Assembly (NCBI RefSeq): GCF_028583425.1
Contig: NC_072794.1
Location: forward strand, 30,253,232-30,317,231
Reading direction: 5' to 3'
DNA: 64,000 nt
Source: Eublepharis macularius
Taxonomy: Eukaryota > Chordata > Lepidosauria > Squamata > Eublepharidae
In this document: positions 12,701 to 27,700 of the stretch, piece by piece
How the letters are laid out: every line of letters starts with the position of its first letter
Numbering within the stretch: the stretch's first letter is position 1
The notes under the pieces: model-generated
Database searches by the model: none
Seen by the model: the letters and a program-made list of their open reading frames with translations, nothing else
What the model was told of the DNA's origin: nothing
Translations under genes and position numbers: made by a program

Positions 12701-15700
12701 CAGAATTTTCCTGAATTTGCTGAGCCATGAGCTCAGTAGGTGGCCTTGGGTAAGTCACTCCTCTCAGCCTCGGCTCTCCAGCTGTATTGTGGGAATAACA
12801 GTAACACTGTTCACTGGTCTGACTGGTGTGCTAATCTGTCTAGAAGAGAGGTATATAAATGCAGTTATTAGATGTATAACTTAAATTGTTCATAGTCTTA
12901 AATTGTTCATAGTCTGTTTTGTCATTTTACTCTGAATTTTCTAGCAATGCAAGAGGAAGCTCTCAAGTTGGTTCTTTTAGCTTTGGAGGATGGATCTGCT
13001 TTATCACGAAAGGTCTTGGTTCTCTTTGTGGTACAGAGGTTGGAGCCACGATTTCCTCAGGCTTCGAAAACCAGCATTGGGCATGTTGTCCAGCTCCTTT
13101 ACAGAGCCTCTTGTTTCAAGGTACTGAGCAGTACTTGTGAAGGTTACAGTCATTTAAATACTAGGTGTTCATCTGTTCTCTGAGCAACAAAATACTTTTT
13201 ATATGCTTATGTGTTTGTGTAATATGCAAGTTGTGGTCATTTATAAAGCCACATTCCCTTGATTTTATCTTACATGAATGACTTGGGGAGTTCCTTCACA
13301 GAACCCAGATACAGTATGAAGGCAGTTTCAAGTGGATCTTGTATTGTGCCTACATGCTGTAAATCTTCCCCAAATCTTCAACGCCGATGGCCTTGCATAG
13401 CAGAAATCCAATAAATAAATAAACATTGGTGTTAGCGAAATTTAAGTCCGCATGATTTCTTTTGGGTCAGGAAGAGTTTGGATTGGTCTGATTAATCATC
13501 CATTTGAGGTCTTCTGACAAAGCTGTACATGTTTTAGGACAGAAAATGGCTGGAGCAGCTGAAATATTGCCTGTGATGCTGTAGAACACATGCTTTTTAT
13601 ACAGAAATCCTCCATTCAGTCCCTGTCATCTCCCGCTTAAAGGATCTTAATTAAAAGATGATTGCCTTAGCTAGCTGTTGCAAGTCATACTACAAAATAC
13701 TGGGCTACATGAACTAAGGGCCCGAGTCAGAATATGCAATCTTCGTTCACTGTACGCTTCCCCCTTGGTTTTCAACAGCAGAGCCTCTCAAAGCACTCTC
13801 TTTACTGGTTGATCCATAAAGAAATACAGAATGTATCAATGCGGAAATAGATTAGTGAGTGATACCTAATTGTTCTTTTTCTGATGTTGGGGAAAGCCAC
13901 CCCCCCTCTACCACTTCCCATAGAGATAGAAAGAAATGTTCTTAGGTGATAATATTATACTGTCTATAAATCTTGATATATGACAATATTGTAAGGTCAG
14001 GGGGAAAAGAATAAGAGAAACATTACTTCGGGTTGTGCATTATTCCGCTTAATCCAGCTAAGATTGAACATGGGCCTATTTTCTCTACCAGGTAACTAAA
14101 CGCGATGAAGATTCCTCCCTGATGCAGCTGAAGGAGGAGTTCCGAACATATGAAGCTCTGAGACGGGAGCATGATTCCCAGATTGTGCAAATTGCAATGG
14201 AGGCTGGTTTGCGTATTGCCCCAGACCAGTGGTCCTCATTGCTGTACGGTGACCAGTCCCATAAATCCCATATGCAGTCCATCATTGACAAGGTAAAGTC
14301 TCTGCAAATCAATCAGTTTTCTTTAGTTCTCTACTGTGGTTTTGTTGCCATTACAAGCTATAAGCAAATGCCTTTATTATTAATTCCCTACCTGCTTCTC
14401 ATTTGTGTATTTTTAAAAACAATGTTCCTTGGCTTTCCCCCCCAGAATGTTCAAAACAGCTTAAATAATATATATATATATAAGCAAAACAAAAATACAC
14501 AACATAATCTAAATCAGCCAATTAAGCAATCAGAAAATAAAGCCAGAGTGAAAATTGAAATAGAAAGTTTTTACAGCCCTGATGGAAAATGGTCATACAA
14601 ACACCATCCCTTCATCTCCAGTAGGCAAAGTATTCCAGAGTAGAAATATTGAAGCCATGGCGGAGAGGGGGAGGGATGGGACACAAAGAGGTTTATTGAG
14701 GGATAAGGTAGGAGTTAGTTGGTGTACTATTTGGTGTATTTATGAAATAGAAAAGTGTAAATGCCTTAATTTTCAACAATCAAAATTGCATATATACCCA
14801 ACTGTGAGAGAGAATGCTGCAAATTGGTGCCTGTCACATGAAGCCTATACTGAATCAGAATATGGTCTATCGTGATCTATATTGTTTACTCATACTGGTA
14901 GCAGCTTTCCAGAGTCTGAGGTGGAGGTCTTTCACATCACCTACTACCTGATCCTTTTAACTGGAGATGCTAGGGATTGAAACGGGGACCTTTTGTGTGC
15001 TGTGTCAATGTTCTGTCACTGAAACTCAGCCTGCTGCACCCTGTTCTGCCTTAGCACATTTATCTTAGATTTTGGCATATGAGAAGTAGGAAAACTACCA
15101 AACAATAGAAAACACCAATTTTGTAGTAAAGAAAAGAAAGTTTGTCGTTCAAACAGAAAATGTATCATACTTTAAAAACATTGAACTATTCAGTAGCTTA
15201 TTATCACCAAACACATTATAGCATATTAATCGTAGGAAAATTCAGTGTCATTTAAACAATGAATGTACACTTAAACATATGTTATGTATGTCTACAGGAT
15301 ACACAGGAATCACAATTTTCTAATTCTGTAGAACTCTGTTCCATAACAAAACCTTCATACTACATATTCTAAAATCTTGTCTTATAAAGCATTTCACTCA
15401 TTCCCAAAGAAAGAACATTTCATAGGAGATTTTCTTTTCAGTGCTCCCCCAAATTCCCATTTTTTCATCAGAAAAATGTATGGAAGTCCCAGGAAGACTC
15501 TCCCCATGCTCCATGCTTATATTTCTGTTTCAGAGCCTGTAGTAGTAAAGACCTCGTTACTTGAAGTCTCCGTTCTGATCTGATGTTAAGATGCCCAAAT
15601 ATCAGGTCCTGATTTCCTTTTCACGCTGGTACTCAAGATGATACTTTATACCCTACCTTTCCACCATGGCACCGTGCTGGCAAATTAAACTGTGCATGTA

Positions 15701-18700
15701 ACAGTGACCGTGGGCTGTGGGAGGGAGGAGGAAGGGAAGTGACGTATCGCTAGAATCAGTATTAGGTGCACTTTTTCTTTTCATTCCTGTCTTCTGAGAA
15801 GAACCCTGCTCTTACAGGATCTAGTACAGCCTTGATCTTACTGGAATATGCAATTAGTGGATGTCAGTGGAGAGTACCATAGGTGTAAATTGCAAATATG
15901 ATTGGCAAGGAATGCTGAATGCTAGAATACAAGGTGCCTGTTAAATTGAGAGGAGAAAAGACTTCACATCAAGGTGCACAACTTGAACGCAATTAAAACA
16001 AAACATTTGGAAATACATCTTCCAATGTAGTCTTCTGACAGTTATCTCCAGAAGAGAGAATAGCTCTAATTATGATGTCATGATTGTTTAAGTTGCAGAC
16101 CCCAGCCTCCTTTGCACAGAGTGTTCAGGAGCTAACCATTGCTCTCCAGCGGACTGGTGACCCAGCCAATCTGAATCGGCTTCGACCCCATCTTGAACTC
16201 CTAGCAAATATTGATCCCAGTCCAGGTAAAATACAACTGTGTGCATATGTGTTCTCTCTCTCACTCATTTTGACTACCAGTCTTTCTTGAGGGAAGAATT
16301 GCTTGGCAAATACATAAAAATGAGTTTACACCTTAGCCTCTTTATTTAATACTAATGCTATAGAGGTTTAGTGTTTGTTCTAGGCACCATATTATGGGAA
16401 AGGGGGAGGGTACATACAGCATGATCCTCTCACCGGCATTCTCCTAAGAAGGTAGACACTTTTATGCTAGATCCCCATCTTGGATACTCTTAGTACCAGT
16501 TTCTTTGGCTGTCTTACGTGCTCCATCGGCCCCCAGGTTTCCCACCATTATAGTTTTTCTGGGTTACCTTTAAATGAGCACACAGGTACTGTCAAGCTCC
16601 ACAATTTGGATGCTTACTATCAAGCAGAAAACATTGTATGCTATAACTCTTGCGGAATATGGGAAATCAGACTTCCAGTTTCATTCTTTATACATGCCAG
16701 ACTTTTTAAACTTGCAAATTGTAAACATGTTGATGCCTATTATGATATAGGGAATGTTTTGTTTCTTTGGGATTCCTCAGTTACAGGATGGAAATTTAAC
16801 TTTTCTGTTTCTTGTTAATGCTTTAGATGCCCCTCCACCCACATGGGAACAGCTTGAGAATGGGCTGGTTGCTGTGCGGACTGTGGTACACGGCCTGGTT
16901 GATTACATCCAAAATCACAGCAAGAAAGGAGCAGATCAACAGCAGGTATAGAGCAGTGCAGGGCTTTTTGCAGTGGGAAGGCCTGCTTTGTCCTAGTAGA
17001 TTGTTCCAGATTTTTTACGCAAGGGTTGAATCTCTCCCGGTGTGTGAAAGATGCAGTGAAGATCAGCTTCAAAAACTACTTTTTGTTGCAAGAGTTCATT
17101 TGAAGCAATAGAAGAGAACAGAGATGCTGCAAAGATTGTAGGGAAACAAAACGAAAAGGAACTGAAAGGATTAAGGAACTGGTTTCTTTCTCTACACCAC
17201 CACCCCATCCCAAAAAAGACAGGACAACAAAGAAACATTACCCCGTGAAGGTCTTTGAGGATGATAGCTTTTCAGAGACTTGACTTAAACACACACACAA
17301 ACAGCAGAGAATGGTTTGGATTCAGTGGAACATTTCCCTGGGTAGAAGGATTTCTGCCAGTGGAAGGTGACTTTTTTGCCTCTCCCCTCCCTACTCCAGC
17401 CACGCTTGCCCCCCCCCATGCTGCTCCTGAGTAGACATGGGCACGAACGGGAGGGGGGAACCCGAACAAGCTGTTCGTTGTTCGTTGCCATCCACGAACA
17501 ACAAACAGTAACAAACATGGCCCTGTTTACAAACATGTTTGTTGTTTGTTGTTCATGGCCCTTTAAAAAAGGGATTCCCCCTGCTGCCTGCCAGCTGATA
17601 GTTTAAAGGGCCCTTTCCTGACATGTGCAAGGGGCAGGGCCCTTTAAACACCCCACAAACTGACCTTCCCAATGTCCAATACCCACCAAATTTGCAGGGG
17701 ACATAGTCCTCACTGTCCTCCGAAGATCCCCCAAGTTTCAGAGAGATTGCACCCCGGGAAAGGCATGATGCATGGGTTCCCCCCCCTTTCTGTCATTTTC
17801 TCTTCACAGTGGCAAAACCGGGACTCTCTACTGGAAGTATTTTGAAGGGTTAAAGCCAGAAGGAAAGCCAGAAGGAGTTCAGACTGAGTTCAGTCCCTGC
17901 CTCCGTTGCCAGGGGAATTGATTGAAAGGCGCCAGACTGTCTGGCTTGACCAACAGCTGACGAAGGCTTGCAGTGACCACTTGTTCGTTTAGAATGGGGC
18001 CTCATGAACGGCTTGTTTGCGAACAGACAAACGGGCTGTTCGTGAGTTTTTTCTTTTCGTAATGCTGTTCATGCCCATGTCTACTCCTGAGAGAACAGGG
18101 GACCCCCCCCCCCCTGCAAAAAGTGCTTTGGGAGGCATTTTGGCTGCCATTAGAGGCGTGAGAAGCAAGAATGTTGCACTTTGTGACCAGAATTCCTTCA
18201 ACTCATGGAAACACTGCTCTGGATCAAAGTCAGTGTCAACTATATTAAGTATCACTAGCACGTTCAGGTCTCTGACAACAGAAACAACTGATTTTTTCAA
18301 AACGTAATCGATAAATATGTCTGGAACTCCTCAATTCAGAGTAGGAGAAATAAATTGCGTAATAGAAATTATAAGCTTTATTAAGACCCACTAACTATAC
18401 ATGTATTGATGTGAGAGGAAAGTCCGTAAAATGTTTTGTTCCGAAAATCTATTTAGGTTTAACCAGACTCTGAAATGTGAGTGAAATGATGACGGCCAAT
18501 CGCATTCAGGAGTCTGAGGAATGTATGCAGAATTGTGCTGTTTTGTTGAAATAAGGTTTAACAATAATAGAGACATTGGGTTGGATCCAAAGGCAGCTGT
18601 CTACCAGTTGTGAGGGGGAGGGTTGCTGATTCCCCTCTTCAACTGAACACCCTCCTTTGTTCTTCACATGATTGCTGAAAGTTCCCTGTGCTCCAGGAGC

Positions 18701-21700
18701 ATCACTTCAGGAAGCGGGGCGGGCTGGGCTGGGCTGGGCCGGGCAAGATCCAGTCCACAGGCAGCAGTGCCACCTGTTAGCTGAAAACAATCCAGCCCAT
18801 AATTTCTTCTCCCTATTCTGAAGCTCTGGTAAAGTTTGGTATTTCTGTGACTTGTATATGAACATTATGTATGAAAAGTATACACAGAAAATAGGCCTGG
18901 TTCAGACATGACAGCCAAATAATGCATGGTTTGAGCAGTGTGAGGGACATATGGAAGGAACAGAGCAGCTCCATACGTTGGCTCTAGGCCCATATTTTCT
19001 TTTTAAAGGCCTAACAGCGCTTTTGCTTTTGTGTCATATTTAGCAACTTTTTGTAAGATTAAGGAGAGAAATATAAAACATCATTATAACAAGTTGTTTT
19101 TATTAATAGTAATAATAATAAATAATAAAAACATTTATGTGCTGCCTTTCCACCCAGATAGGGTCCCCAAAACATTAAAACAACATTTAAAATAAAGAAT
19201 GTATAAAATTATTCAGTAAAAACATATAAACACAAATATTTACATTTGTAGCTTGAAGAAGCTAATACAATTTGTTAATCTGGAATCACTGTTTTATGAG
19301 AATTCTTCCTTCCCCTTTAGAGGCCTAGCTATTCTATTTCTAGCACCATGGATATGTTTTTGTCTATGATGTGGTTGAGTACCCTTTAGTGGTAATCTGT
19401 CTGCTGTTCCAGCATCCCTCGATAAATCTTCCATGCTCACATTTTATTATATTTGTTGTGATTTTTATTTTGGAGCGTTATCTTTAGAGCAAACTTGGGC
19501 TTTGTCAGTATTTTGGTGCCACCTTCTTTATTTTATTACCTCTGATTCCAGCCTCCTCAACACAGCAAATACAAGACGTACATGTGCCGAGATATGAAGC
19601 AAAGAGGAGGGTGCCCCCGTGGGGCCAGTTGCACCTTTGCACACTCACAGGAAGAATTAGAAAAGTAAGATTCCGTATCTTTGTTTACCTTTTTACAGTT
19701 TGTCATAGTGAGTGTGTTGAATAGAGTCTGGGTTCCTGCTTTGTTGTTTTTAAAACTCAAATGTTTTAAAACTTGGAATGTTTTTCTCACTGTATAAGAG
19801 GAATCTAATAGCAGAAGTATCTGGTCTCTTTCTGAACGTCCTCAGTTTTTAAGTTAACTGAAGGTACTAAGAATATCAGTTTCAGCTTGAAACTGTGCAT
19901 GAAGAAGTGGAGGAGAGTAGTCTATGACATATATACATCTTTGTTTACATTCTGTTTCATCTGATGTTCCTGACTTCTATGGAGCCAGAGATGCTTGCAA
20001 GGAGCAGTGTGCGTATGATGATGCTTCCTGGATTAGAAATGTTTCTGTGGAGTTCCCAAGAAAGCTCCCAAAGACTGTTCTGTGTTTGTAATGTTTTGTT
20101 CTATTATTAATATGGCGTATACATTCCTATTGGCCAACAGTCCCCAAAGAAGTTTGTAGTTGCCATGTATGCTGGTATTCATATATAATAAAATTCCCAA
20201 GTGGAGCCTCTCCATGCAGATCCTTAAACCCAACTGGATTGAGGCCGTTGAGGAACACTACACATGTTCCTTCAAACTTGGGAGACCACCCCAGGGTTGC
20301 AGAAAAATGTAAACATGGACAGAAACAAAATTGGGGGGAAGGGTTTAAATCCTCCCCAAGCACTTACCTGGCTCTGAATAAGTGCACTCCATAGACCCTG
20401 CAGGAACCACGTGGCTGCCAGGTGCTCCAAAAGACTTAGCTGAAGTAAAACATGGCCGAATCAGAAGGGTACACTACTGCTGATGAAGGAGCAGAGCCCA
20501 TCCTGAATGCTAAGCCTCGCCTCTCCTCAACCCTGGAAGCATGGCGGCAGCCTACTCCAGGCATGGAGGGCGCATCAGTGGCACGGCTGCAAGCTACCTT
20601 GTGCCCAGGTGCTGCCACTGAGAGTCCCAGCCAGCCCCCCCCAGACCCAAGCACTACAAGATAGAGAACACAAGGGAAGGGTCTTTGGGATTTGAGGGGG
20701 GGAAGGATGTTTAGAAGGGAGGGGGAAAGGTAGGGCCTTTGAGAGAGCGGGAAAGAGGAAGGGTCTTTGGGAGAGAGAGGTGCCAAGGGAGAAAGTCTTT
20801 TGGAAGGAAGACACACATGAGCCGTAGTTTTCCCAGGTAGAGGCTGCTGATGGGATAGGGAAGGGAGAAAGCTGAAGACGGGAGCTGATACAGGTAGATT
20901 TGCTGTGGGGTGGGAAGGAGAGAAGGAAAAGGGGAGAGGCTGCAGGGGCTTTCTGGGACCTTAGACCAAGAAATGTCAAACACTCAAGGCTGGTAAATTT
21001 TTATGACTAAATTTAAAATGCTGTACCACTTGCCAATGGGACAGAAATAAAACGGTTGAAAGCCTGCCATTTTTAATTCCTGTTTGCTTTGTGATTCCTT
21101 CCCCCTCCCCGAAGATTTCGTAAGATGAACAAACGTCTGGTTCCTCGAAGACCTCTGAGTGCCTCCTTAGGTCAGCTGAATGAAGTGGGCTTATCTTCAG
21201 CAGCTATCCTCGCAGAAGAAGGGGCAGTGGACTTGCCTAGCAGAAAACCCTCTGCCTTGCCAAATGGGATTGTTTCAGCAGGCAGTACAGTGACACAGCT
21301 TATCTCTCGTGGAACTGACTCCAGCTACGATTCGGCCCTGAAGCCTGGGAAGATGGATCACCTTAGCAGCAGTGCTCCCGGGTCACCTCCTGACTTGTAC
21401 GCACCTTCTTTTGTGGTGTTCAAAATTTCATGGAAGGGTAGGAGTACCCCGTCCACAGAATGTGATCCATGTGCAGAAGCAGACTTCCATGTGTATAAAT
21501 CAGTTGCACATCCAAATGCAGAAGTCCTTTCTGGAATGCATTCCTCTCAGTGAGATGTGCTTCTGAATGCACATTTGTATGCAAAGGCAGATGGGAATGC
21601 ACGTCTGGTTTACCCTAGCTGTCCTTGATATGCGTATGGAAGCCTGTCTTCAAACATAGATTGCAGCCCCCCCCCCCCCCCCGATCAGTGTACAGGAAAG

Positions 21701-24700
21701 TCGAATCAGTTTTGACTTGAAATAGAACTGCAGTAGAACCATAATGTTAGCATGCCAATTAAATTTAAAAGGGTCATATTCCCAGTCATCTGAAGTTTAA
21801 AAAAGAGCAACTCCTTGATTTGACTCCTTGGTATTAATGATGAAATAAACAGAGAGGCAGAAAGTCATCGACAGATGTTGCAAATATGTCCACCTTTCCC
21901 CCTTTAATTTGTTGCAGTCATGAAGCAGAGTGGAAGACCTAGCATCCATTGTGCTTAGTGCTCATATAGCTGGAATATGTGAGCTGCTAGAATCTGAGCT
22001 GGGATTTATGGAATATCTGAAGCACAGTCCATCTGTCAGTGGTTCTCTTCCTTCTGTATGCTTTGTTCCTGGGAGAGGAAGTGAAGCAACCTATTCCGAT
22101 GTGGAAATTAAATGGAGACTACAAAACAGCTGGACTGGCTGGGATGCTTACCAGGTTTGTCCCTACCTTGATGTTGTGATCTGTCTCTTTTAGGCTGGAA
22201 TCTGTCCCCAAGAGTTCTCTACCTGCCTTACCAGTGAATTCTCATCCTGTTCCCCCCCGGGGACCTGCAGACCTGGCTCCGATATCCGTCGGCAAGCAGC
22301 TCCAAATGGTATCACGTGGCTCCCCGTATTCTGCTCAGCAAGCTGATGTGTTTTACCCAGATCCTCGGGGAGCAGCTCCACAATTTGAACCCCCACCCTA
22401 CCAACCAGGTAGCAATGTCAGCGGAACGGTGGGAAATCTGTGTTCGGGCAAAGGTTTTGCACCTTTTCAAAGGCCCTAGTGAAAGAACTGAAAACTAGTT
22501 TTTACTATTTTAATGTATCAGTAATTGGTATTTTGTTTGCCAGTCTTTTTATGCAACATCCTGGATAAAAAGGAATCATACTAGGCACCATTGCAAAAGG
22601 GAGAAGGAATGGGTGGGTGCCAGCGATGGACCTGTTTCTTCCAGTGCAAACCATCAGGTGCCTCTGTTCATAAGCAGATTACAAGAAAGAAGCAAAACCA
22701 TAGTGAACATCTTGGAATTTCATTAGGCTCAAGGCTTTTTTGCAAGATCTTTCACTTGCTCATCAGGGAAGAGTCGGCAGATGTTCTTCAGCTCATGTGT
22801 CCCAGGTTTTCCACACTGGTGATCCTATATGTCCAGATACTGTGGCAGTTGTCAGCAGTAGTGGATTTGTATCCCTAAGGCCCTCTTCTGCATCCGCAAA
22901 TATTCCACCTGACTGCTTGTAGGACAAAAGGCATCCTCTTCTATTACCTTCTCACTGTAATCTCTGTTCTCCTAGCATCCTGAAAACTTCATCATGCAGG
23001 GTCTACCATGCACACCTGGAAATTCTTTCTAACATGGTATTAGCCCTGTGAATTTCAATAAATGATCTGTTATTTCTCTAGAATGAGTTAGATGCCAACC
23101 ACAAGCTTAACTTGAGAAAACAAGTTTGAATTTTTTTGGAGAAAGATGGTTAGAACAAGAAGGTTCTCTTAATACATCTCACCCTCTAATGAGAATTCTT
23201 TCAGGTATCTTCCTGAATCTCTTCCCTTGACAGACCATTGTTTACTATCTTGGGAACTCTGTGTAGTCTTACTACGATAGCTGCAAAGTTAATTGAACTT
23301 CTTAGAGCTAATATGCCCAAAGTCCCACTTGCGGTTGAACCTTATTCTCAAACAAGTTGCTAGTGAAATAAGACAGGATAAAAAATTAAGTGAATAATGA
23401 TGGGAGAAGCAGAACTTAAATTAACATTAATGCAAATGAAGCATTTGTAGTTGTAGAAGATCTAAATCAAACAGACCCCAAATTAATGGATCATTCATTA
23501 CGTTTGGGAGCCTCTTGGGGTATATGTTTAACTCGGAGAAATCAGCAGCAGTGCCACTTAGACATGCTCTTATAAATCCATCAGCATTACACTTACCCTT
23601 CAAGTGGTCCCATATAACAAAATATTTAGGGTTATTAATCCATAGTAACACAGGAGCCATAGTCTCAGTTAATATCACCACTCTATTAAAAAACAACCCA
23701 CCTTGGAATGTCTTCCTATCTATGAAAGGAACAGAAATTCATCAAGTAAGAACTTTTGTTTTCTATTGGAAAACAAGGAAGAAGTTGGTTCGGCACACAG
23801 AAAATGTAGCTCCAAAGGGACTCAATTGTAATGAAAACTAATTTGATGGGATGAAGAATCATTGCATTACTGTGAGCCCAGAGAATGTCAACAAAATGGT
23901 ATCCTTGGATTGTCTCCTGATATGTTTATAAAACATATCATAACATATCGTATATTCTTGGAAGCTGCAGTTTTCTCTGAAACACGGCAGGTTCACACAG
24001 GAGAACCTATTCCTGTGTGTACAGAAGGCCTGGCTGGCTGTAGCAGCTATTAGTTACGGTTGTTGCTATAAGAGTGCCCTGTTTCAGCCCACCGCCACCA
24101 ATGCCACTTGCCTAGCCATCTTTCCTGACACCAACTAACTTCTGAGAGTTGCTTTTTTTCCACTTTGACTTCTTGGGTCCGTCTTCCTGTTGCCCAAAGA
24201 AATCAGATATTCCTTTAGAGTGTGAGAAAAGCCATAACGGGTAATCGTGGTGCTGCTGCTCAGTGGGCTAGAACAAGGCTCTTTGGCTCAGTGGTGCAAG
24301 CTTCTGCACTTGAAGTTGTGGGTTCCTGAGACCATCATTAAAGAAGTTTACAAAGGTAGTTTCAGATGGGCATTCTTATGCTCATTTTCTGTCTTCCAAA
24401 ATGCAATGCGTTGTAGCTTCAACATGAAAAATTTGTGAGAGTATCTTCAAACATAAAGTGAGAAGCAATTTTAAAAAATCATCCTGTTTCATATTTTCAG
24501 GAGCTCCATTTGACTGAAATAATGGAGGGGGGAGTTGTGTTAGGAATCTCTTAGGTAGCTTTCAGTAATCTTGTTTTGTGTTTCCAGGTGTGTATTATCC
24601 TACGACTCAATCTTCACAGTGCATGTCTCGATTTGTCCGACCTCCGCCATCTGTTCCTGAACCCGGCCCTCCTTATTTAGACCATTACCCACCATACCAC

Positions 24701-27700
24701 CTCCCAGACCGTGTGGTGAATTCTCAGTATGGCGCACAACCACAGCAATACCCTCCTATGGGACAGGCCATGTACCCTCCCCACTACGACAGCCGCCGTG
24801 TGTATCCCCCTGCCCAGCCATACCAGCGAGAAGAGATTGTTAGAGGAAGCCCTGTACCCATTGAAATCCCTCCACCAGCTGTATCACCATATGTACCTGA
24901 AGCAAGAGACAGATATCCACAAGTGGAAGGCTATTATCCAGTCAGTCCACATCTTAGCCAGATCCGACCTTCATATCACAGAGTACGAGTTCTTTATGTT
25001 CTTTCTTGTTTATCATGGTTTATTTTCATGGCTTGGAATTTTTAATGTAGTCTTCAGTCTCATTCCAGCCCTTTGAGACATTTCCCATTTCTTTAGAATG
25101 TGGAAGCAGAGAGAACATGCAGGCTAGAAATGACATAGAAGATTAATACTTGGATTCTTTTGTTTTAAAAAACAAAACACTAATTACCAAACAGCTGCTT
25201 TGAAGATCAAATTTGGCTGCGGAAGCAATATGTAACTTTTTCCTTTCCCGTCTCTCCCTCAAGTGAGGTCATCCCCCAACTCTGTAATTACTTCCACGAG
25301 AGGAAGAAGGTGTCATGATTTACAAAAAAGAAAAAAGATGGGAGAAAAGAATTTAACTATTCCTTCCCCTGAAGTCCCATCCACCTTTGATCTTCAAACC
25401 AACTTTAAAAAAAAACTTCAATTTTTTTTGCTATTTTAAAAATGCTAATAAAATAAAAAGATAACTTCATTAATACTAATTTTAAAAATGCGGGAGACAC
25501 CCCCATTGCCTCTCTTTCATATTATGTCTCTTTAGAATGCATTGATTAAATATGGAGGACTTTAGTTCTAATGAGAACTGAATTCAGACAAAAAAATTTG
25601 CTGATCCCCTCTCCCAATGTTAGTGTGTGAACATGGTCAGTAAACTTGTTACTCTAACTTAGGGGTTCCCACATTTGTTGAGCCTGTGGGCACTTCTGGG
25701 TTTTGAAAGCAGACAGCGGGTATTGCCAAATATGCTTGTCATCTGTGGGGCATAGCTGACCACAAAATGGCTGTCATGCAGCCAGTCACACAGTGATGGG
25801 AGATTCCAAGCTAAGTGTCGTCTTACGATGGAGTAGCTGTTTCTAAATGGGTCCTCCTTGCAGACATAAAGGCAATTCTTCCTGGTATCTTCTGGCTTGG
25901 CAGATGTTTTGGGGAAGAAGTGGGCACCAGTAAATACATTGGCATCGCCAGTGTAGCTGTTCTTCTAGATTACCCCTTGATGGGCTGGGGACAGCATCCC
26001 TTGATTAATTGGATGTACAGTGCAGAATTGTTTGTGCTTTTAAAAACAGTTTGTAAATGAGCCTCTGCAAAAAATTTTAGGAGCCTTATAGCCGGCCTCC
26101 GCCTCAGCCACATCCCAGTCTAGATGAACTGCATCGTCGTCGGAAGGAGATCATGGCTCAGCTAGAGGAAAGGAAAGTGATCTCCCCTCCTCCTTTTGCA
26201 CCGTCACCAACTTTGCCTCCCTCTTTCCACACTGATGAGGTGAGCATGTTTATGTTTTTCCTTAAATAAAGCTGTTGACTTGCTGCTGTAGTCGAGGTTA
26301 GGAGGCGTATATTAAACAGAGAACAAAATGCAAAGTTTGGTCTGGAGGGAGAAAGACAGGGATGCAGTTTGGAATATACTGACAATTTTACAAGGAGAGG
26401 GACTGCATCTTTATGAACAGTGGGCAGTATGAACACTGTGAGTCATATCTCAAATAATATCTGGGGCTTGCCCACATAGCCTGGGTACATTGGTTTTCAC
26501 ATACAGAAGGTTGGATCCAGCAATGCATCAGTTGGATGATACCAGTGGTTATGAATCTTTCCCGTTTTCCTTCTCTCTAGCACCCATTTCTGACTCCAGG
26601 AAAATTGATTTGTGGGGTTGCGCGATCCATGTAGAGTAATAGACACATGGGTCAGTGGGTTACAGGGAAGAGGTGGAAAGGTGAAATTGCACTTACTTGC
26701 TGTGCTGATGAAAGAAGGAGCAATTTCTACAGAGGATGAGACGGTCAAAGTACAGATGGTGAAGTGGGCAATTAATTGTCACAAAGAAATAACAATGGAG
26801 TCATGGGAATATTTATGGAAAACTACATTGAAGATTTCAACTTGTACCAGTATTAAAGAGAATGTCTATAAGATGATTTATAGATGGTATTTAACGCCTA
26901 AGAAAATTGCGCTTGGAAATGCAAATATGTCAGATAAATGCTGGAAATGTAAAAAGCATGAAGGATCATTGTATCATATGTGGTGGACGTGTGAAGTAGC
27001 TAGACAGTACTGGGGAGATACTTTAGAAGTAATAAATGAGATTTTACAGACCCAAATAAAGAAGAACCCAGAACTATTGCTACTGAATTTAAGTATGGAA
27101 GATGTCCCTATGCAATACAGAACATTACTATTTTACATGACGACGGCAGCAAGACTTTTATACGCGCAGAAATGGAAGGTGCAAGAAATACCAACTATTG
27201 AAGATTGGATATATAAATTGCTGTACATGGCGGAAATGGATAAGATGACAAGAAAGTTGAGAGATCAGAACTTAGCAGAATTTTTTACTGATTGGGGAAG
27301 ATTGAAAACATATTTAGAAAAGAAGTGGGACGTGAAAGGAGAATTATGGCAATTTGAAAATTATTAGAATGGTTTTGTTTTTTTTTTATTGGAAGAGACA
27401 GAATCTTTACCATATGAAGTGAAGTATTAGCTAACTGTGAGCCTAAATTTAAGTGGACTTGAAGTTAATAGATATTGGTAAAATTAATAAAGTAGATATT
27501 TTATTTAATTGTTAGCTTAAATTTAAATATATTTGAAGTTAACAGATAGTAATAGATAATAGATTTTAAGTTAATAATAATAGATTCGAAGCTAACAGAT
27601 AGGGCTTAGTTTAACAAAGCAGAATGTAAATATGATATAATGAGTTACAGAAAAAGGGGATATTTTAGGAATAGATTAAGATATAGGGTTGGAAAGCTGT

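Noticed and set aside
20436-20816. Open frames of 126-134 codons on the minus strand at 20436-20979
   Set aside because: They come from the purine-rich repeat tract; the Ser/Pro/Leu-rich translation is what such composition yields.
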